The notes: generated from the letters alone by a model not told the origin. A DNA stretch of 64,000 bases from a bacterium (GCA_024742285.1 JANSYR010000002.1:1-64000); one strand, 5' to 3'. Counted from the stretch's first letter, positions 17,340 to 25,932 are shown. Numbers and translations: made by a program.

Positions 17340-18568
17340 GGCTCGGTCTGGACTTCGATGGAGACGTCCTCGCGGGCCGCTCGCCGCGGGTGGGACTCGT
17401 GGTGGCTCATCCGGGGTGGAGACGGGATCTCGAACGGGCGTTCGTCTCGGCCGGCTGCCGGGTCGTCGAGCTCGGGCACGCGGAGGCCCTCCGGTGCCGA
17501 ACGGGAATCGACGTTCTCGTGAGCGATGCCGAGGCCGCACCGCGAGTCCTGGGGATCGACCGGTCCGTGAAGGACCGCCTCGCGGTGTGGGCCCCGGTGG
17601 ACGACGGGACGCCGAGCGCGTCGTCCGCGGAGGCGTGGGAGCTGCTTCCGATGCCCTTCTCGGTCGCCGATCTCGAGCGGAGCCTCGAACGGGTGCTCGT
17701 TCCGGCGCGCGCCGCCGTCGGCGTCCTCGACCCCGTGCTGGTCTCTCGCGATCCCGGTGTCGAGGCGACGCTCCTGCGCGCTCGCCGACTCGCCGAGCGC
17801 GATCTCGATCTCGTCGTCGAAGGGGAGCTCGGTGTGGGCCGGCGGGCGCTCGCGCGAGCGACCCACGATTGGAGCCCGCGAGCGGGCGGCCCCTTCGTTC
17901 CCCTCGACCGCGTCGAGCTCGCGGCCGCCGAAGCCGGTGAGGCGGTCGACCTGATCGAGCAGGCCTGGTCGGAAGTGGGCGAGGGGACGCTCCTCGCGAT
18001 CGAGCCGTCCGAGTGGACCACGCCCGCGCAACGCGCACTCGCCAGCATGCTTCGGCGCGGGAAGGGCGCGCGCGTCGTCACGATCGTCTCGCAGCCGCTG
18101 GACGCCGCCGTCGATCGAGGTCGTCTCGCACGGGAGCTGGCGGATCGGCTGGACGTCTCGCGCGTCCGGTTGCCCGCGCTGCGAGCCCGTCCTGCGGATC
18201 ATCGAGCGCTCTGCGAGGCGATCGCCCGACGGGTCGCGCGGCGGCTGGGGTGCGAGACGCCGATCCTCGACGACGCGACGATCACGGCCTGGGCGGAGGA
18301 GGGCTTCCCCGGGAACCTGCTCGGGATCGAGAGTCGCGTGCGCGCGGCGATGCTCCAGGAAGAGGTCGCCGCGGCGGTGCCGGGGCCTGCGTTGGCGGTC
18401 CGGCGTCACGTCGACGAGACCGAGTCGCTCGATCTCAAGCGACTCGAACGCGACACGATCGTCCGGGCCCTCGCCCATTGGCAGGGCAATCGGACCCGTG
18501 CATCCGAGTCGCTCGGGATCAGCGTGCGGACGCTGCGGAACAAGATCCGCGAATACGGCCTGCGCTAG
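17336..18568 (+). CDS. Degenerate NtrC/FlrC-type regulator with intact Fis helix-turn-helix
   Basis: This 410-aa protein has the three-part layout of sigma-54 activators. Residues 18-120 form a receiver-like domain with Asp64 retained (VLVSDAEAAP) but no N-terminal acidic pair and Met in place of the conserved Lys (LPMPF). Residues 158-345 resemble the AAA+ domain, but Walker A reads GELGVGRRAL (Arg for Lys), the GAFTGA loop region is deleted, and Walker B reads GTLLAIEP. Residues 371-408 are a well-preserved Fis helix-turn-helix (SLGISVRTLRNKIREYGL), as in FlbD/FlrC. It should bind DNA but not activate sigma-54 alone. It is the last gene of its operon, coupled to the degenerate kinase. Confidence 0.8.
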   Translation: MRLGLDFDGDVLAGRSPRVGLVVAHPGWRRDLERAFVSAGCRVVELGHAEALRCRTGIDVLVSDAEAAPRVLGIDRSVKDRLAVWAPVDDGTPSASSAEAWELLPMPFSVADLERSLERVLVPARAAVGVLDPVLVSRDPGVEATLLRARRLAERDLDLVVEGELGVGRRALARATHDWSPRAGGPFVPLDRVELAAAEAGEAVDLIEQAWSEVGEGTLLAIEPSEWTTPAQRALASMLRRGKGARVVTIVSQPLDAAVDRGRLARELADRLDVSRVRLPALRARPADHRALCEAIARRVARRLGCETPILDDATITAWAEEGFPGNLLGIESRVRAAMLQEEVAAAVPGPALAVRRHVDETESLDLKRLERDTIVRALAHWQGNRTRASESLGISVRTLRNKIREYGLR

Positions 18569-18597
18569 TCGCGCGAGGGACCGTCGCCGACGCGGCC

Positions 18598-18612
18598 CGG
18601 CAGATTCTGCCG
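18598..18612. promoter_or_regulatory. Palindromic enhancer-like site 3
   Basis: CGGCAGATTCTGCCG is a perfect palindrome differing by one central base from sites 1 and 2. It begins 30 bp after the Fis-type regulator gene and 125 bp upstream of the flgB sigma-54 promoter. Confidence 0.65.
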
Positions 18613-18737
18613 CCCTCCGGACGGTGTGGTTTTTCAACCTGCACGGTCCCCCCGGTTCCGCCTTCTCGCCTGCAATCCGCCGCCCGAGCTTCGCCCTGCG
18701 AAACGCCCGTGAGGCGCGCCTGGCTCGTTTTCGAAGG

Positions 18738-18753
18738 TGGCACGGCGCTTGCT
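18738..18753 (+). promoter_or_regulatory. Sigma-54 promoter for the flgB-flgE operon
   Basis: TGGCACGGCGCTTGCT is a textbook -24/-12 element (GG-N10-GC). The predicted start near 18764 gives a leader of about 55 nt to flgB. Eleven flagellar genes follow with short gaps or overlaps. Confidence 0.87.
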
Positions 18754-18818
18754 CTCTCGGTGTGTGGATGCACGGGCTTTCGATCCGAAGGCCGCCACGT
18801 GGGACGAGAGGGAAGAAG

Positions 18819-19199
18819 ATGCCGAGTTTCGGGCCGGAAGCGATGAACGCGCTGCAGACCGCCATGCGCTTCCGCATCAAGCGGGAGAGCCTGATCGCGG
18901 GCAACATCGCGAACGCCGACACGCCGGGCTACCGCCGGCGCGACATCTCCTTCGACGGCGTCCTCTCCTCGACCCGGTCGCGCATGGAACGCACCCACCC
19001 GGGCCACATGGCTCCGGGCGGGACGTCCTCGAACCCGACGGTCGAGCTCGGCCCCCGCGGCACGCGCCCCGACAAGAACGGCGTCGACCTCGACCAGGAG
19101 CTCGTGACCGCCCACCGCAACGCGGGCGCCTTCATCGACCAGGCGAACGTGCTCGCCCGTCTCTCCACCCTCGTCCGCACGGCCATCGGCCAGTCCTGA
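18819..19199 (+). CDS. flgB: Flagellar proximal rod protein FlgB
   Basis: FlgB is a rod subunit of the basal body, exported into the periplasm. The 126-aa protein has the rod-family N-terminal motif (LIAGNIANADTPGYRRRDISF) with the ANxxTPGY signature, and a C-terminal helix (ALARLSTLVRTAIGQ-type: VLARLSTLVRTAIGQS). The start ATG 18819 has a GAGAGGGAAG Shine-Dalgarno. It opens the sigma-54-driven basal-body operon and is followed 35 bp later by flgC, the universal order. The loop between the helices carries the DLDQELV segment typical of FlgB. Confidence 0.93.
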   Translation: MPSFGPEAMNALQTAMRFRIKRESLIAGNIANADTPGYRRRDISFDGVLSSTRSRMERTHPGHMAPGGTSSNPTVELGPRGTRPDKNGVDLDQELVTAHRNAGAFIDQANVLARLSTLVRTAIGQS

Positions 19200-19234
19200 G
19201 CGCGGCTCCCAAGGCGCCAGGCAGGAAGGGAAGC

Positions 19235-19660
19235 ATGGACTTCAAGGACATCACCGACATCGCGACGGCCGGCCTTCGCGCGCAGCGCGCGCGGATGACC
19301 GTGACCGCGAGCAACATCGCGAACGCTCAGACCACGCGGACCGACCAGGGCGGCCCCTACCGCCGTCGCGACCCGGTCTTCTCCGCGGAGCGCGTGGCCA
19401 AGCACTTCGCCTCGCGCCTCGAGCAGAAGCTGCGCTCCGTCGAGGTGACGAAGATCGCCGAGGATCCGCGCGATCCGGTGACCCGGTATCTGCCGCATCA
19501 CCCGGATGCGAACGAAGACGGGTACGTCGAGTTCCCCAACGTGAACCTGATCGAGGAGCAGGCGAACCTCGTGAGCTCCAGCCGGAGCTTCCAGGCGAAT
19601 CTGCTCGTGATGTCGAAGGTGCGCAGCATGGCCGAAGCGCTCATGCGGATCGGTCAGTAG
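19235..19660 (+). CDS. flgC: Flagellar proximal rod protein FlgC
   Basis: FlgC polymerises with FlgB, FlgF and FlgG to build the rod. The 141-aa protein shows the N-terminal signature SNIANAQTTRTDQGGPYRR and the conserved C-terminal segment YVEFPNVNLIEEQANLV followed by SRSFQANLLVMSKVR, the D0 helix shared by rod and hook proteins. ATG 19235 follows a CAGGAAGGGAAG Shine-Dalgarno. Spacing to fliE is 3 bases, so the genes are surely co-transcribed. Confidence 0.95.
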   Translation: MDFKDITDIATAGLRAQRARMTVTASNIANAQTTRTDQGGPYRRRDPVFSAERVAKHFASRLEQKLRSVEVTKIAEDPRDPVTRYLPHHPDANEDGYVEFPNVNLIEEQANLVSSSRSFQANLLVMSKVRSMAEALMRIGQ

Positions 19661-19663
19661 CGC

Positions 19664-19969
19664 ATGGACCAGGTGCTCATCGATCGCATCCGCGAGGCGG
19701 CGCCTTCCCTCGAGGACCCGCACGGGACGCGGGCCGGCAAGTCCGAGGCGGCCGGCAGCCGCTTCGCCGACCTCGTCGGCGGTCTCGTCGAGGAAGTCAA
19801 CGCGAAGCAGAACGAGGCGGCCGCGAACGCCGAAGGACTCGCCAAGGGCGAGACCGGAATCATGGAGACCGTCGTCTCCCTCAACGAAGCCGACCTCTCG
19901 CTGCGCATGATGATGCAGCTGCGAGACCGCGCGCTCGATGCCTACCAGCGCATCCTGCGGACCATCTGA
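19664..19969 (+). CDS. fliE: Flagellar hook-basal body junction protein FliE
   Basis: FliE joins the MS ring to the rod. This 101-aa protein has family length and the conserved C-terminal half (FADLVGGLVEEVNAKQNEAA, then LAKGETGIMETVVSLNEADL and MMMQLRDRALDAYQRIL). It sits between flgC and fliF as in most species. The N-terminal 30 residues are variable, as expected. Confidence 0.94.
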   Translation: MDQVLIDRIREAAPSLEDPHGTRAGKSEAAGSRFADLVGGLVEEVNAKQNEAAANAEGLAKGETGIMETVVSLNEADLSLRMMMQLRDRALDAYQRILRTI

Positions 19970-19977
19970 GGTAAGCC

Positions 19978-21660
19978 GTGCCCGAGTGGCTTCAGAACTT
20001 CTTCAACCAATTCGGCGCGCTCTCGCCGGCGCGGCAGGCGACCCTCGTGGTCACTGCGGTCGGATCGCTCGCCTTCTTCGGCTGGCTCGCGAACGGCGCC
20101 CAGCAGGCCGACTACCGCGTTCTCTATCGTGGGCTCGAAGACGCCGAGATCGCCCAGGTCATCGACGGCCTCACGGCCGAGCGGATCGAGCACCGCCTGG
20201 GCGAGGGCGGCACGGCGATTCTCGTGCCTTCCACACGAGTCCACGAGGCGCGCATGCGCATCGCCAGCCGCGGGCTGCCTTCGGGCTCGTCGCCGGGCTT
20301 CGAGATCTTCGACCAGGGCAAGTTCGGCGTGACCGACTTCGTCCAGAAGGTCAACTACCACCGCGCGCTCCAGGGCGAGCTCGCCCGGACGATCGAGCAG
20401 GTCGAAGGCGTCGAGAAGGCGCGCGTCCAGCTCGCGATCCCGGAACGACGCACGCTCCTGCGCAAGGACGACCGCCGGACGACGGCGTCGATCGTGACGC
20501 GTCTGCGTGCGGGCTGGGACCTCGACGCGTCCCAGGTTCGCGGCATCGTCCATCTCGTGGCTTCCAGCGTGGAGGGCCTCGACGTCTCGCAGGTCACCCT
20601 CGTCGACAACCACGGCCGACTGCTCGCCCCGCAGGCGGACATGGACTTCGCGGGTCGAGGCGGCGGTCCGGCCCTCGGCGCGGAGCGCCGGCTCGAGACC
20701 CAGCTCGAGGAGCAGATCGAGTCCATTCTCGGACGCACCGTCGGCCTCGGCCGTGTCGTCGCCAAGGTTTCCGCCGAGCTCGACTGGACGCAGACCGAGC
20801 AGACGCAGGAGCTCTACGACCCGGACGGGCAGGTCGCGCGCAGCACCCAGGTCGACAGCGAGAGCAACAGTGATTCGGTCCGGGAGGGCGGAGTCGCCGG
20901 GATCGCCGCCAACACGCCGGACGTCGAGCCCGCCGAAGGTCCCCTGGCGACCGGAAGTGCGTCGACGCGGACCTCCGAGACGGTGAACTACGAGATCTCG
21001 AAGACGGTGAGCCGTTCGGTGCTGCCGAGTGGTCGCGTGGAGCGACTCTCGATCGCCGTGCTGGTCGATGGCAAGCCCGTGACCGCGGCGCCCGCGGAGG
21101 GTGCCGGCGAGGGCGAGGAGACGGAGGCCTTCACGCCCTGGAGCGCGGAGGAGCTCGTCGAGTTCGAGGAGCTCGCTAAGCGTGCGGTCGGCTTCGACGT
21201 CCAGCGCGGGGACGAGATCAGCGTCATCAACTCCCCCTTCATCCAGATCGAAACCGAAGGCGAGCCCGTCGGCTTCCTCACGCCGGACGTGATGATTCTC
21301 GTGAACTCGCTGCTCCAAGCGACGGCGCTGCTGCTGGGTCTCTTCCTCTTCTCGCGACTCTTCGTTCGTCCCCTCGCAGCGGCAGTCGGCGGGGGAGACA
21401 CCGCTGCGATCGAGAGCCTGCGCGAGGAAGTCGCCGAACGGATCGCCGCGGTCCAGGTCGAGCGAGCCCAGCCGCTGGTCGGGCCGGACGGAGAGCCCAT
21501 CGCGATTCCCGACGGCATGACCATCGACGACATGGAGATTCCCGGTCTCGTCGAACAGAGCGACGAGATGACGCTGCAGCAGCAGGTGGATCGGCTCGCC
21601 CAGCTTCGCGCGGACGACTCGGTCCGCACGATCCGCGGCTGGATGGCGACGGGAGGCTGA
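19978..21660 (+). CDS. fliF: Flagellar MS-ring protein FliF
   Basis: FliF forms the inner-membrane MS ring around the export gate. The 560-aa protein has two membrane segments, one near residues 22-42 (TLVVTAVGSLAFFGWLA) and one near 438-458 (VNSLLQATALLLGLFLF). Between them lie the ring-building motifs (YRVLYRGLEDAEIAQVIDGL, GFEIFDQGKFGVTDFVQKVN, and ARVQLAIPERRTLL). A C-terminal cytoplasmic tail for FliG binding follows. GTG 19978 is chosen because MPEWLQNFFNQF starts the family homology and lies 8 bases after fliE. Lengths elsewhere are 520-570 aa. Confidence 0.95.
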   Translation: MPEWLQNFFNQFGALSPARQATLVVTAVGSLAFFGWLANGAQQADYRVLYRGLEDAEIAQVIDGLTAERIEHRLGEGGTAILVPSTRVHEARMRIASRGLPSGSSPGFEIFDQGKFGVTDFVQKVNYHRALQGELARTIEQVEGVEKARVQLAIPERRTLLRKDDRRTTASIVTRLRAGWDLDASQVRGIVHLVASSVEGLDVSQVTLVDNHGRLLAPQADMDFAGRGGGPALGAERRLETQLEEQIESILGRTVGLGRVVAKVSAELDWTQTEQTQELYDPDGQVARSTQVDSESNSDSVREGGVAGIAANTPDVEPAEGPLATGSASTRTSETVNYEISKTVSRSVLPSGRVERLSIAVLVDGKPVTAAPAEGAGEGEETEAFTPWSAEELVEFEELAKRAVGFDVQRGDEISVINSPFIQIETEGEPVGFLTPDVMILVNSLLQATALLLGLFLFSRLFVRPLAAAVGGGDTAAIESLREEVAERIAAVQVERAQPLVGPDGEPIAIPDGMTIDDMEIPGLVEQSDEMTLQQQVDRLAQLRADDSVRTIRGWMATGG

Positions 21661-21666
21661 TCGACG

Positions 21667-22686
21667 ATGGCCGGCAAGCATCTCCAGTACGAGCTCCTGA
21701 CCGGGGTCGAGAAAGCCGCCATCCTTATGATGGCGCTCGCCCCCGGCCGCGTTCGCGACCTCATGCAGCGCCTCGAGGACGCCGAGGTGGAGCGCATCCT
21801 CGCCTCCGTCGCGCGTTTCGACACCGTGCCCTCGTCGACCCTCGAGAAGGTGCTCCTCGAGTTCCAGGAAGCGATCGGCAAGCACGAGATCTCGATCCAG
21901 GGCGGCCGTGAGCAGGCGATGGCCCTGATCTCCGGTTCGATCGACGACAGTCGCGCCAGCCGCTTGATGGAGAAGCTCGGCCGGGACGAGAAGCGGATCG
22001 ACTGGACCCTGCGTGACTACACGCCGGAGTTCATCGCCGACCAGCTCTCGTCGGAGCATCCGCAGACGATCGCGCTGATCCTCGCGCAGCTCCCCGCCGA
22101 GCGCGGCGCCACGATCGTCGCGCACCTGACCGACGACGTGCGGCCGGAGGTCATGCTCCGGGTCGCGAACCTCGAGACGGTGTCGAGCAACGTCATCCAC
22201 GAGCTCGAGGACGAGATCGCGACCATGTTCAGCCGAAGCGTCGGCGCGCCGACGCCGCTCGGCGGAACGGAGGTCGCGGCGAAGCTGCTGAACGGCGTCC
22301 CCAAGGCGGACGGCCAGTTGATCCTGGACAAGATGGACACCCGCGATCCGGAGATCGCGGCGGACATCCGCAAGCAGATGCTGACCTTCAACGACCTCGA
22401 GTCGATCGACAAGCGCGGCTTCCAGGCGCTGCTTCGCGAGATCCCGACCGAGGACCTCGTGATCGCGCTCAAGACCGCGAGCGACGAGATGAAGGAGAAG
22501 GTCTTCTCGAACGTGTCGTCCCGTGCGGCCGACCAGATCAAGGAAGAGTCGGATCTGCTCCCGCCGATGCGCCTCTCCGAGATCGAGCAGATCCAGCGTC
22601 AGGTCGTCGACGTGGCACGTCGTCTCGAGGAAGAGGGCGTCGTGTCGATCGATGCGGGCGGAGGCGGCGACGATGTTCTCGTTTAG
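21667..22686 (+). CDS. fliG: Flagellar motor switch protein FliG
   Basis: FliG is the rotor protein that interacts with FliF, FliM and the stator. The 339-aa protein has the three-domain layout: an N-terminal segment starting LTGVEKAAILMMALAPGRV, a middle domain with the EHPQTIALILAQLP motif, and a C-terminal torque domain with charged residues in RGFQALLREIPTEDLVIALK. Length and motifs are standard. The start is ATG 21667, 6 bases after fliF. The 3' end overlaps fliH by 14 bp. Confidence 0.96.
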   Translation: MAGKHLQYELLTGVEKAAILMMALAPGRVRDLMQRLEDAEVERILASVARFDTVPSSTLEKVLLEFQEAIGKHEISIQGGREQAMALISGSIDDSRASRLMEKLGRDEKRIDWTLRDYTPEFIADQLSSEHPQTIALILAQLPAERGATIVAHLTDDVRPEVMLRVANLETVSSNVIHELEDEIATMFSRSVGAPTPLGGTEVAAKLLNGVPKADGQLILDKMDTRDPEIAADIRKQMLTFNDLESIDKRGFQALLREIPTEDLVIALKTASDEMKEKVFSNVSSRAADQIKEESDLLPPMRLSEIEQIQRQVVDVARRLEEEGVVSIDAGGGGDDVLV

Positions 22687-23386
22687 GCCGGACTCGGAGG
22701 CCTCCGCGTTCGAGTTCATTCCGACGCCCCTCACGCGGACGAGCGAGAGGGTGATCCTGCCGGTCGAGCAGGAGCGACCGGCCGACGATCCGGTCGAGGA
22801 CGCCGCCCGGGAGGTCGTGGCTCTGGTTCCGACGCCCGAGGAGATCGCTGTCCTCGAACAGGCGGCGTTCGATCGCGGGGTCGAGAGCGCCCGCGCGGAG
22901 CAGGACGCACTGGCTGCGACCTGTCGGAAGATGGATCGGGCGATCGCGGAGTGGCGCGCGGCCGTCTCGAGTCTGGTGACGACCCATCGTCGGGGCGTCC
23001 TCGATCTGACTCGGGCGTTGGTGGCCCAATGGGTCCAGGCCGAGCTGGTCACGGACCCGGAACTCTATGCGGCGTATCTCGACCGGGCGCTCGACGGGGT
23101 CGCGGACGACGACGCGATCCGGCTCCATCTCACGCCGACCGACCGGGCCCGTCTCGAAGCGGGCGCGCCCGAGGCGCTCGCGCGCTGGCAGGACGCGGGG
23201 GTGACCCTCACGACCGACGACGAACTCGGCGAGGCGAGCTTCCGGATCGACACGGCGACGGCAGGCATCGAGGGCGACCTCGCGACCCTGGCGGACCGCC
23301 TGCGTGAGACCCTCGCCCCGGCGATTTCGGCGCCCCCGCCCGGTGATGGCTCGGACGAAACCGAGGAAGGGGAGGGCGCCGGATGA
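22673..23386 (+). CDS. fliH: Flagellar export regulator FliH
   Basis: FliH binds and regulates the FliI ATPase at the export gate. The 237-aa protein is poorly conserved, as usual, but shows the acidic N-terminus, a long helical middle (AAFDRGVESARAEQDAL, resembling Gly/Ala-x3 repeats) and a C-terminal FliH/YscL-like domain ending in GEASFRIDTATAGIEGDLAT. ATG 22673 lies within the end of fliG; the open frame upstream is an overlap artefact. The gene overlaps fliI by ATGA. Identity comes from pattern plus position. Confidence 0.85.
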   Translation: MFSFRPDSEASAFEFIPTPLTRTSERVILPVEQERPADDPVEDAAREVVALVPTPEEIAVLEQAAFDRGVESARAEQDALAATCRKMDRAIAEWRAAVSSLVTTHRRGVLDLTRALVAQWVQAELVTDPELYAAYLDRALDGVADDDAIRLHLTPTDRARLEAGAPEALARWQDAGVTLTTDDELGEASFRIDTATAGIEGDLATLADRLRETLAPAISAPPPGDGSDETEEGEGAG

Positions 23387-24786
23387 GCGCGGCCTTCGAT
23401 CCCGGATTCGACCGCGCGGTGCGGGGACTCGCGCAGACCTTCGTTCCGTTCGAGCGGACCGGGCGCGTACGGAGCGTCGTCGGCCTGCTGGTCGAGGTCG
23501 AGGGACTTCGCCCGCCGATCGGTGCCTTCTGTGACATCGCGTCCGAAGAGCATGCGGGCGCCTCTCTCCCCGCGGAAGTCGTCGGCTTCCGGGATGACGT
23601 GACCCTCTTGATGCCGCTCGGTCCGCTGCGCGGCCTGCGCGTCGGCGCGCCGGTTCGTGCGCGCGTCGTCGGCGACGCGGTGCCCTGCGGTCCGTCTGTC
23701 CTCGGACGCGTGGTGGATGGTCTCGCGCGGCCCATCGACGGCGGTCCGCCGCTCTCCCGCGAATGGACCACGCCTCTCGAGGCGGAGCCGGTCTCGACGG
23801 TCGATCGCGCCCGGATCGACGCGCCCCTCGACCTCGGCCTGCGCGCCCTCAACACATTCTCGACGGTCGGACAGGGGATGCGCCTCGGCATCTTCGCCGG
23901 CTCCGGTGTCGGCAAGTCGACGCTGCTCGGACAGCTGGCGAGCCAGGCGGACGTCGACGTGTCGGTGATCGCCCTGATCGGTGAGCGCCGGCGGGAGGTC
24001 CGTGAGTTCGTCGAGCGGGATCTCGGCGAGGCCCTCGGCCGCTCGGTCGTCGTGGTCTCGACGAGCGACGAGCCGGCACCCATGCGAACCCGCGCCGCGC
24101 GCACGGCGACGGCGATTGCCGAGGGCTTCCGCGACCGCGGCGCGCGCGTCCTGCTGATGATGGATTCGCTCACCCGCTTCTGTACGGCGCAGCGCGAGAT
24201 CGGACTCGCGACCGGCGAGCCGCCGACGACGCGGGGCTTCACGCCGTCGGTCTGGAGTCAGCTCCCGAAGCTGGTCGAGCGGGCGGGCACGACGCGTGGC
24301 GTCGGAAGCATCACCGGTCTCTACACGGTCCTCGTCGAGGGCGACGACATGAACGAGCCGGTGGCGGACGCGGCGCGCTCGCTGCTCGACGGCCACATCG
24401 AGCTCTCTCGCAAGATCGCTCAGCGCGGACGCTTTCCCGCGGTCGACGTCCTGTCGAGCGTTTCCCGCGTCATGCCCGACGTGACCGACGAGCACCACCA
24501 GGCCCTGGCCCGACGAGCGCGCCAGCTGATGGCGACCTATCGCGACGCGGAGGATCTGATCTCGGTCGGTGCCTACCAGCAGGGGACCGATCCGGAGATC
24601 GACCGTGCCCGGGAAGTCTGGCCCGCCCTCCAGGCCTACCTGACCCAGCCTCGGGGCGAAGTCAGCTCGCTCGCCGAAGGGCTCGCGGCCCTCGAGCAGC
24701 TGCTTCCGCCGGAGCAGGCGCCGGCCGCGGCTCCCGTGATGGCGGCACCCGTCGCGGGTCCGCCGATGGCAGGAGGGGCATCATGA
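23383..24786 (+). CDS. fliI: Flagellum-specific ATPase FliI
   Basis: FliI is the hexameric ATPase that unloads export substrates, related to the F1 beta subunit. The 467-aa protein has Walker A GIFAGSGVGKSTLLGQLA near residue 168, Walker B-type RVLLMMDSLTRFCTAQ near 258, and the family ERRREVREFVE segment. The C-terminal tail is Ala/Pro-rich. Length is slightly above the usual 440-450 because of that tail. ATG start overlaps the fliH stop and the gene ends in an overlap with fliJ, so the export trio is coupled. Confidence 0.96.
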   Translation: MSAAFDPGFDRAVRGLAQTFVPFERTGRVRSVVGLLVEVEGLRPPIGAFCDIASEEHAGASLPAEVVGFRDDVTLLMPLGPLRGLRVGAPVRARVVGDAVPCGPSVLGRVVDGLARPIDGGPPLSREWTTPLEAEPVSTVDRARIDAPLDLGLRALNTFSTVGQGMRLGIFAGSGVGKSTLLGQLASQADVDVSVIALIGERRREVREFVERDLGEALGRSVVVVSTSDEPAPMRTRAARTATAIAEGFRDRGARVLLMMDSLTRFCTAQREIGLATGEPPTTRGFTPSVWSQLPKLVERAGTTRGVGSITGLYTVLVEGDDMNEPVADAARSLLDGHIELSRKIAQRGRFPAVDVLSSVSRVMPDVTDEHHQALARRARQLMATYRDAEDLISVGAYQQGTDPEIDRAREVWPALQAYLTQPRGEVSSLAEGLAALEQLLPPEQAPAAAPVMAAPVAGPPMAGGAS

Positions 24787-25271
24787 AGCGATTCGCCTTC
24801 CGGCTCGAGAGTGTGCTGCGCGTTCGTCAGTTCGAGTTCGACCGCACACGGAGCCAGCTCGCCCGCCTCGAGGAAGAGCGCACGCGCCGTGTGCAGGTCG
24901 TCCGTGCCGAGGCCGAGCGCCTGTCCAACGGGCGTGTGCTCCTCGAGGCCGAAGTCCAGCAGGGGGCGGACGGCGAGCGCATCGCCTTGCGCCACGACGC
25001 GGTCACAGCCGGGCGCTTCCGGCTCGCCAGCGCCGAGCGCGCGGTGGAGGAGATGCTCGAGCCGATTGCGGAGGTGCGCAAACGGCTGCAGCACGCCCGT
25101 GCCCGGGTGCGCAGCCTGGAGCGCCTCAAGGAGCGCGCCGCCGAGGAGCACCAACGCGAGGGTCTGGCCGCGGAGCAGGCCGAGCTCGAGGAGCTCGCCC
25201 TGTCGCGGATCGCGCTCGAGCGCGTGACGGCGGAGCGGCGCGAGCGCCTCCACGAGGAGGCGGGACGATGA
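24783..25271 (+). CDS. fliJ: Flagellar export chaperone FliJ
   Basis: FliJ is a coiled-coil stalk of the export ATPase, analogous to the F1 gamma subunit. The 162-aa protein starts MKRFAFRLESVLRVRQFE, the family signature, and is a continuous charged coiled coil thereafter. It overlaps fliI and the following motE gene by ATGA at both ends. Its small size and place between fliI and motE are typical. Confidence 0.9.
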   Translation: MKRFAFRLESVLRVRQFEFDRTRSQLARLEEERTRRVQVVRAEAERLSNGRVLLEAEVQQGADGERIALRHDAVTAGRFRLASAERAVEEMLEPIAEVRKRLQHARARVRSLERLKERAAEEHQREGLAAEQAELEELALSRIALERVTAERRERLHEEAGR

Positions 25272-25882
25272 GGTCGAGCTGGATGAAGTGGTTGGGCACG
25301 CTCCTGTTGGTGCTCGTCGTGGCTCCGTTCCCGGCGAACGGCCAGACGAGCGAGACGCCGAGCTCCGACGAAGAGACGGCGCGGAAGCCGATCGATCCCG
25401 ATGCCTTGAAGGAGGGCGCGGCGTCGGTCGATCTCCTGAATGCGCCGGGCCTGTCGCGCGGCGTGGACGCGATCATCGAAGAGATCCGCAAGCGCGAGGT
25501 CGAGATCGCGCTGCGCGAGCAGCGGGTCGCCGAGCGGGAGCGCGCGGTCGTCGAGCTCGAAGGCATGATCGGGAAGCGCTCGACGGACCTTGACCGCGTG
25601 CGGCAGGAGATCGAGGACCGCATCGCGGAGTGGAGCAGTCAGGGGCGCGATCGCGTGACCCAGCTCGCGGACGTCTACGCCGCGATGCCACCCGAGAAGG
25701 CGGGCCGACTCCTCGACAAGCTCGAGCTCGATCTTGCGGTTTCCGTCGTCCGCAACATGAAGAAGAAGGCTTCCGCGGCCGTGCTCGCCGCCATGCGCGC
25801 CGATCGCGCGCTCCTGGTGAGCCGCCGGATGTTGAAACCCCTGGATCCGTCGACCGACGCGCCCGCGGCGCGGGGGCGCTAG
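25268..25882 (+). CDS. motE: Periplasmic motor chaperone MotE-like protein
   Basis: The 204-aa protein has a signal peptide (WLGTLLLVLVVAPFPANG), a coiled coil (KREVEIALREQRVAERERAV) and a C-terminal MgtE-N-like domain (LADVYAAMPPEKAGRLLDKL, then LAVSVVRNMKKKASAAVLAA). This matches MotE, a periplasmic chaperone of the flagellar motor in Sinorhizobium and relatives, commonly encoded after fliJ. It overlaps fliJ by ATGA. The exact role here (stator or MotC-like partner) is inference. Confidence 0.75.
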   Translation: MRSSWMKWLGTLLLVLVVAPFPANGQTSETPSSDEETARKPIDPDALKEGAASVDLLNAPGLSRGVDAIIEEIRKREVEIALREQRVAERERAVVELEGMIGKRSTDLDRVRQEIEDRIAEWSSQGRDRVTQLADVYAAMPPEKAGRLLDKLELDLAVSVVRNMKKKASAAVLAAMRADRALLVSRRMLKPLDPSTDAPAARGR

Positions 25883-25932
25883 CCCGGATCCGAACTCGCG
25901 CCGAGCGCGATCCTCTCGAAGGAGGTGACTCC

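Noticed and set aside
14408-18922. A 1504-codon open frame on the minus strand across the PilZ-to-flgB region
   Set aside because: GC-rich codon phasing of the plus-strand genes keeps the opposite frame open; the predicted product has no motif and is full of Arg/Pro/Glu, whereas the plus-strand genes have clear domains and ATGA overlaps.
19942-23052. A 1036-codon minus-strand frame over fliF-fliG-fliH
   Set aside because: Shadow of conserved flagellar genes on the other strand; no recognisable protein.
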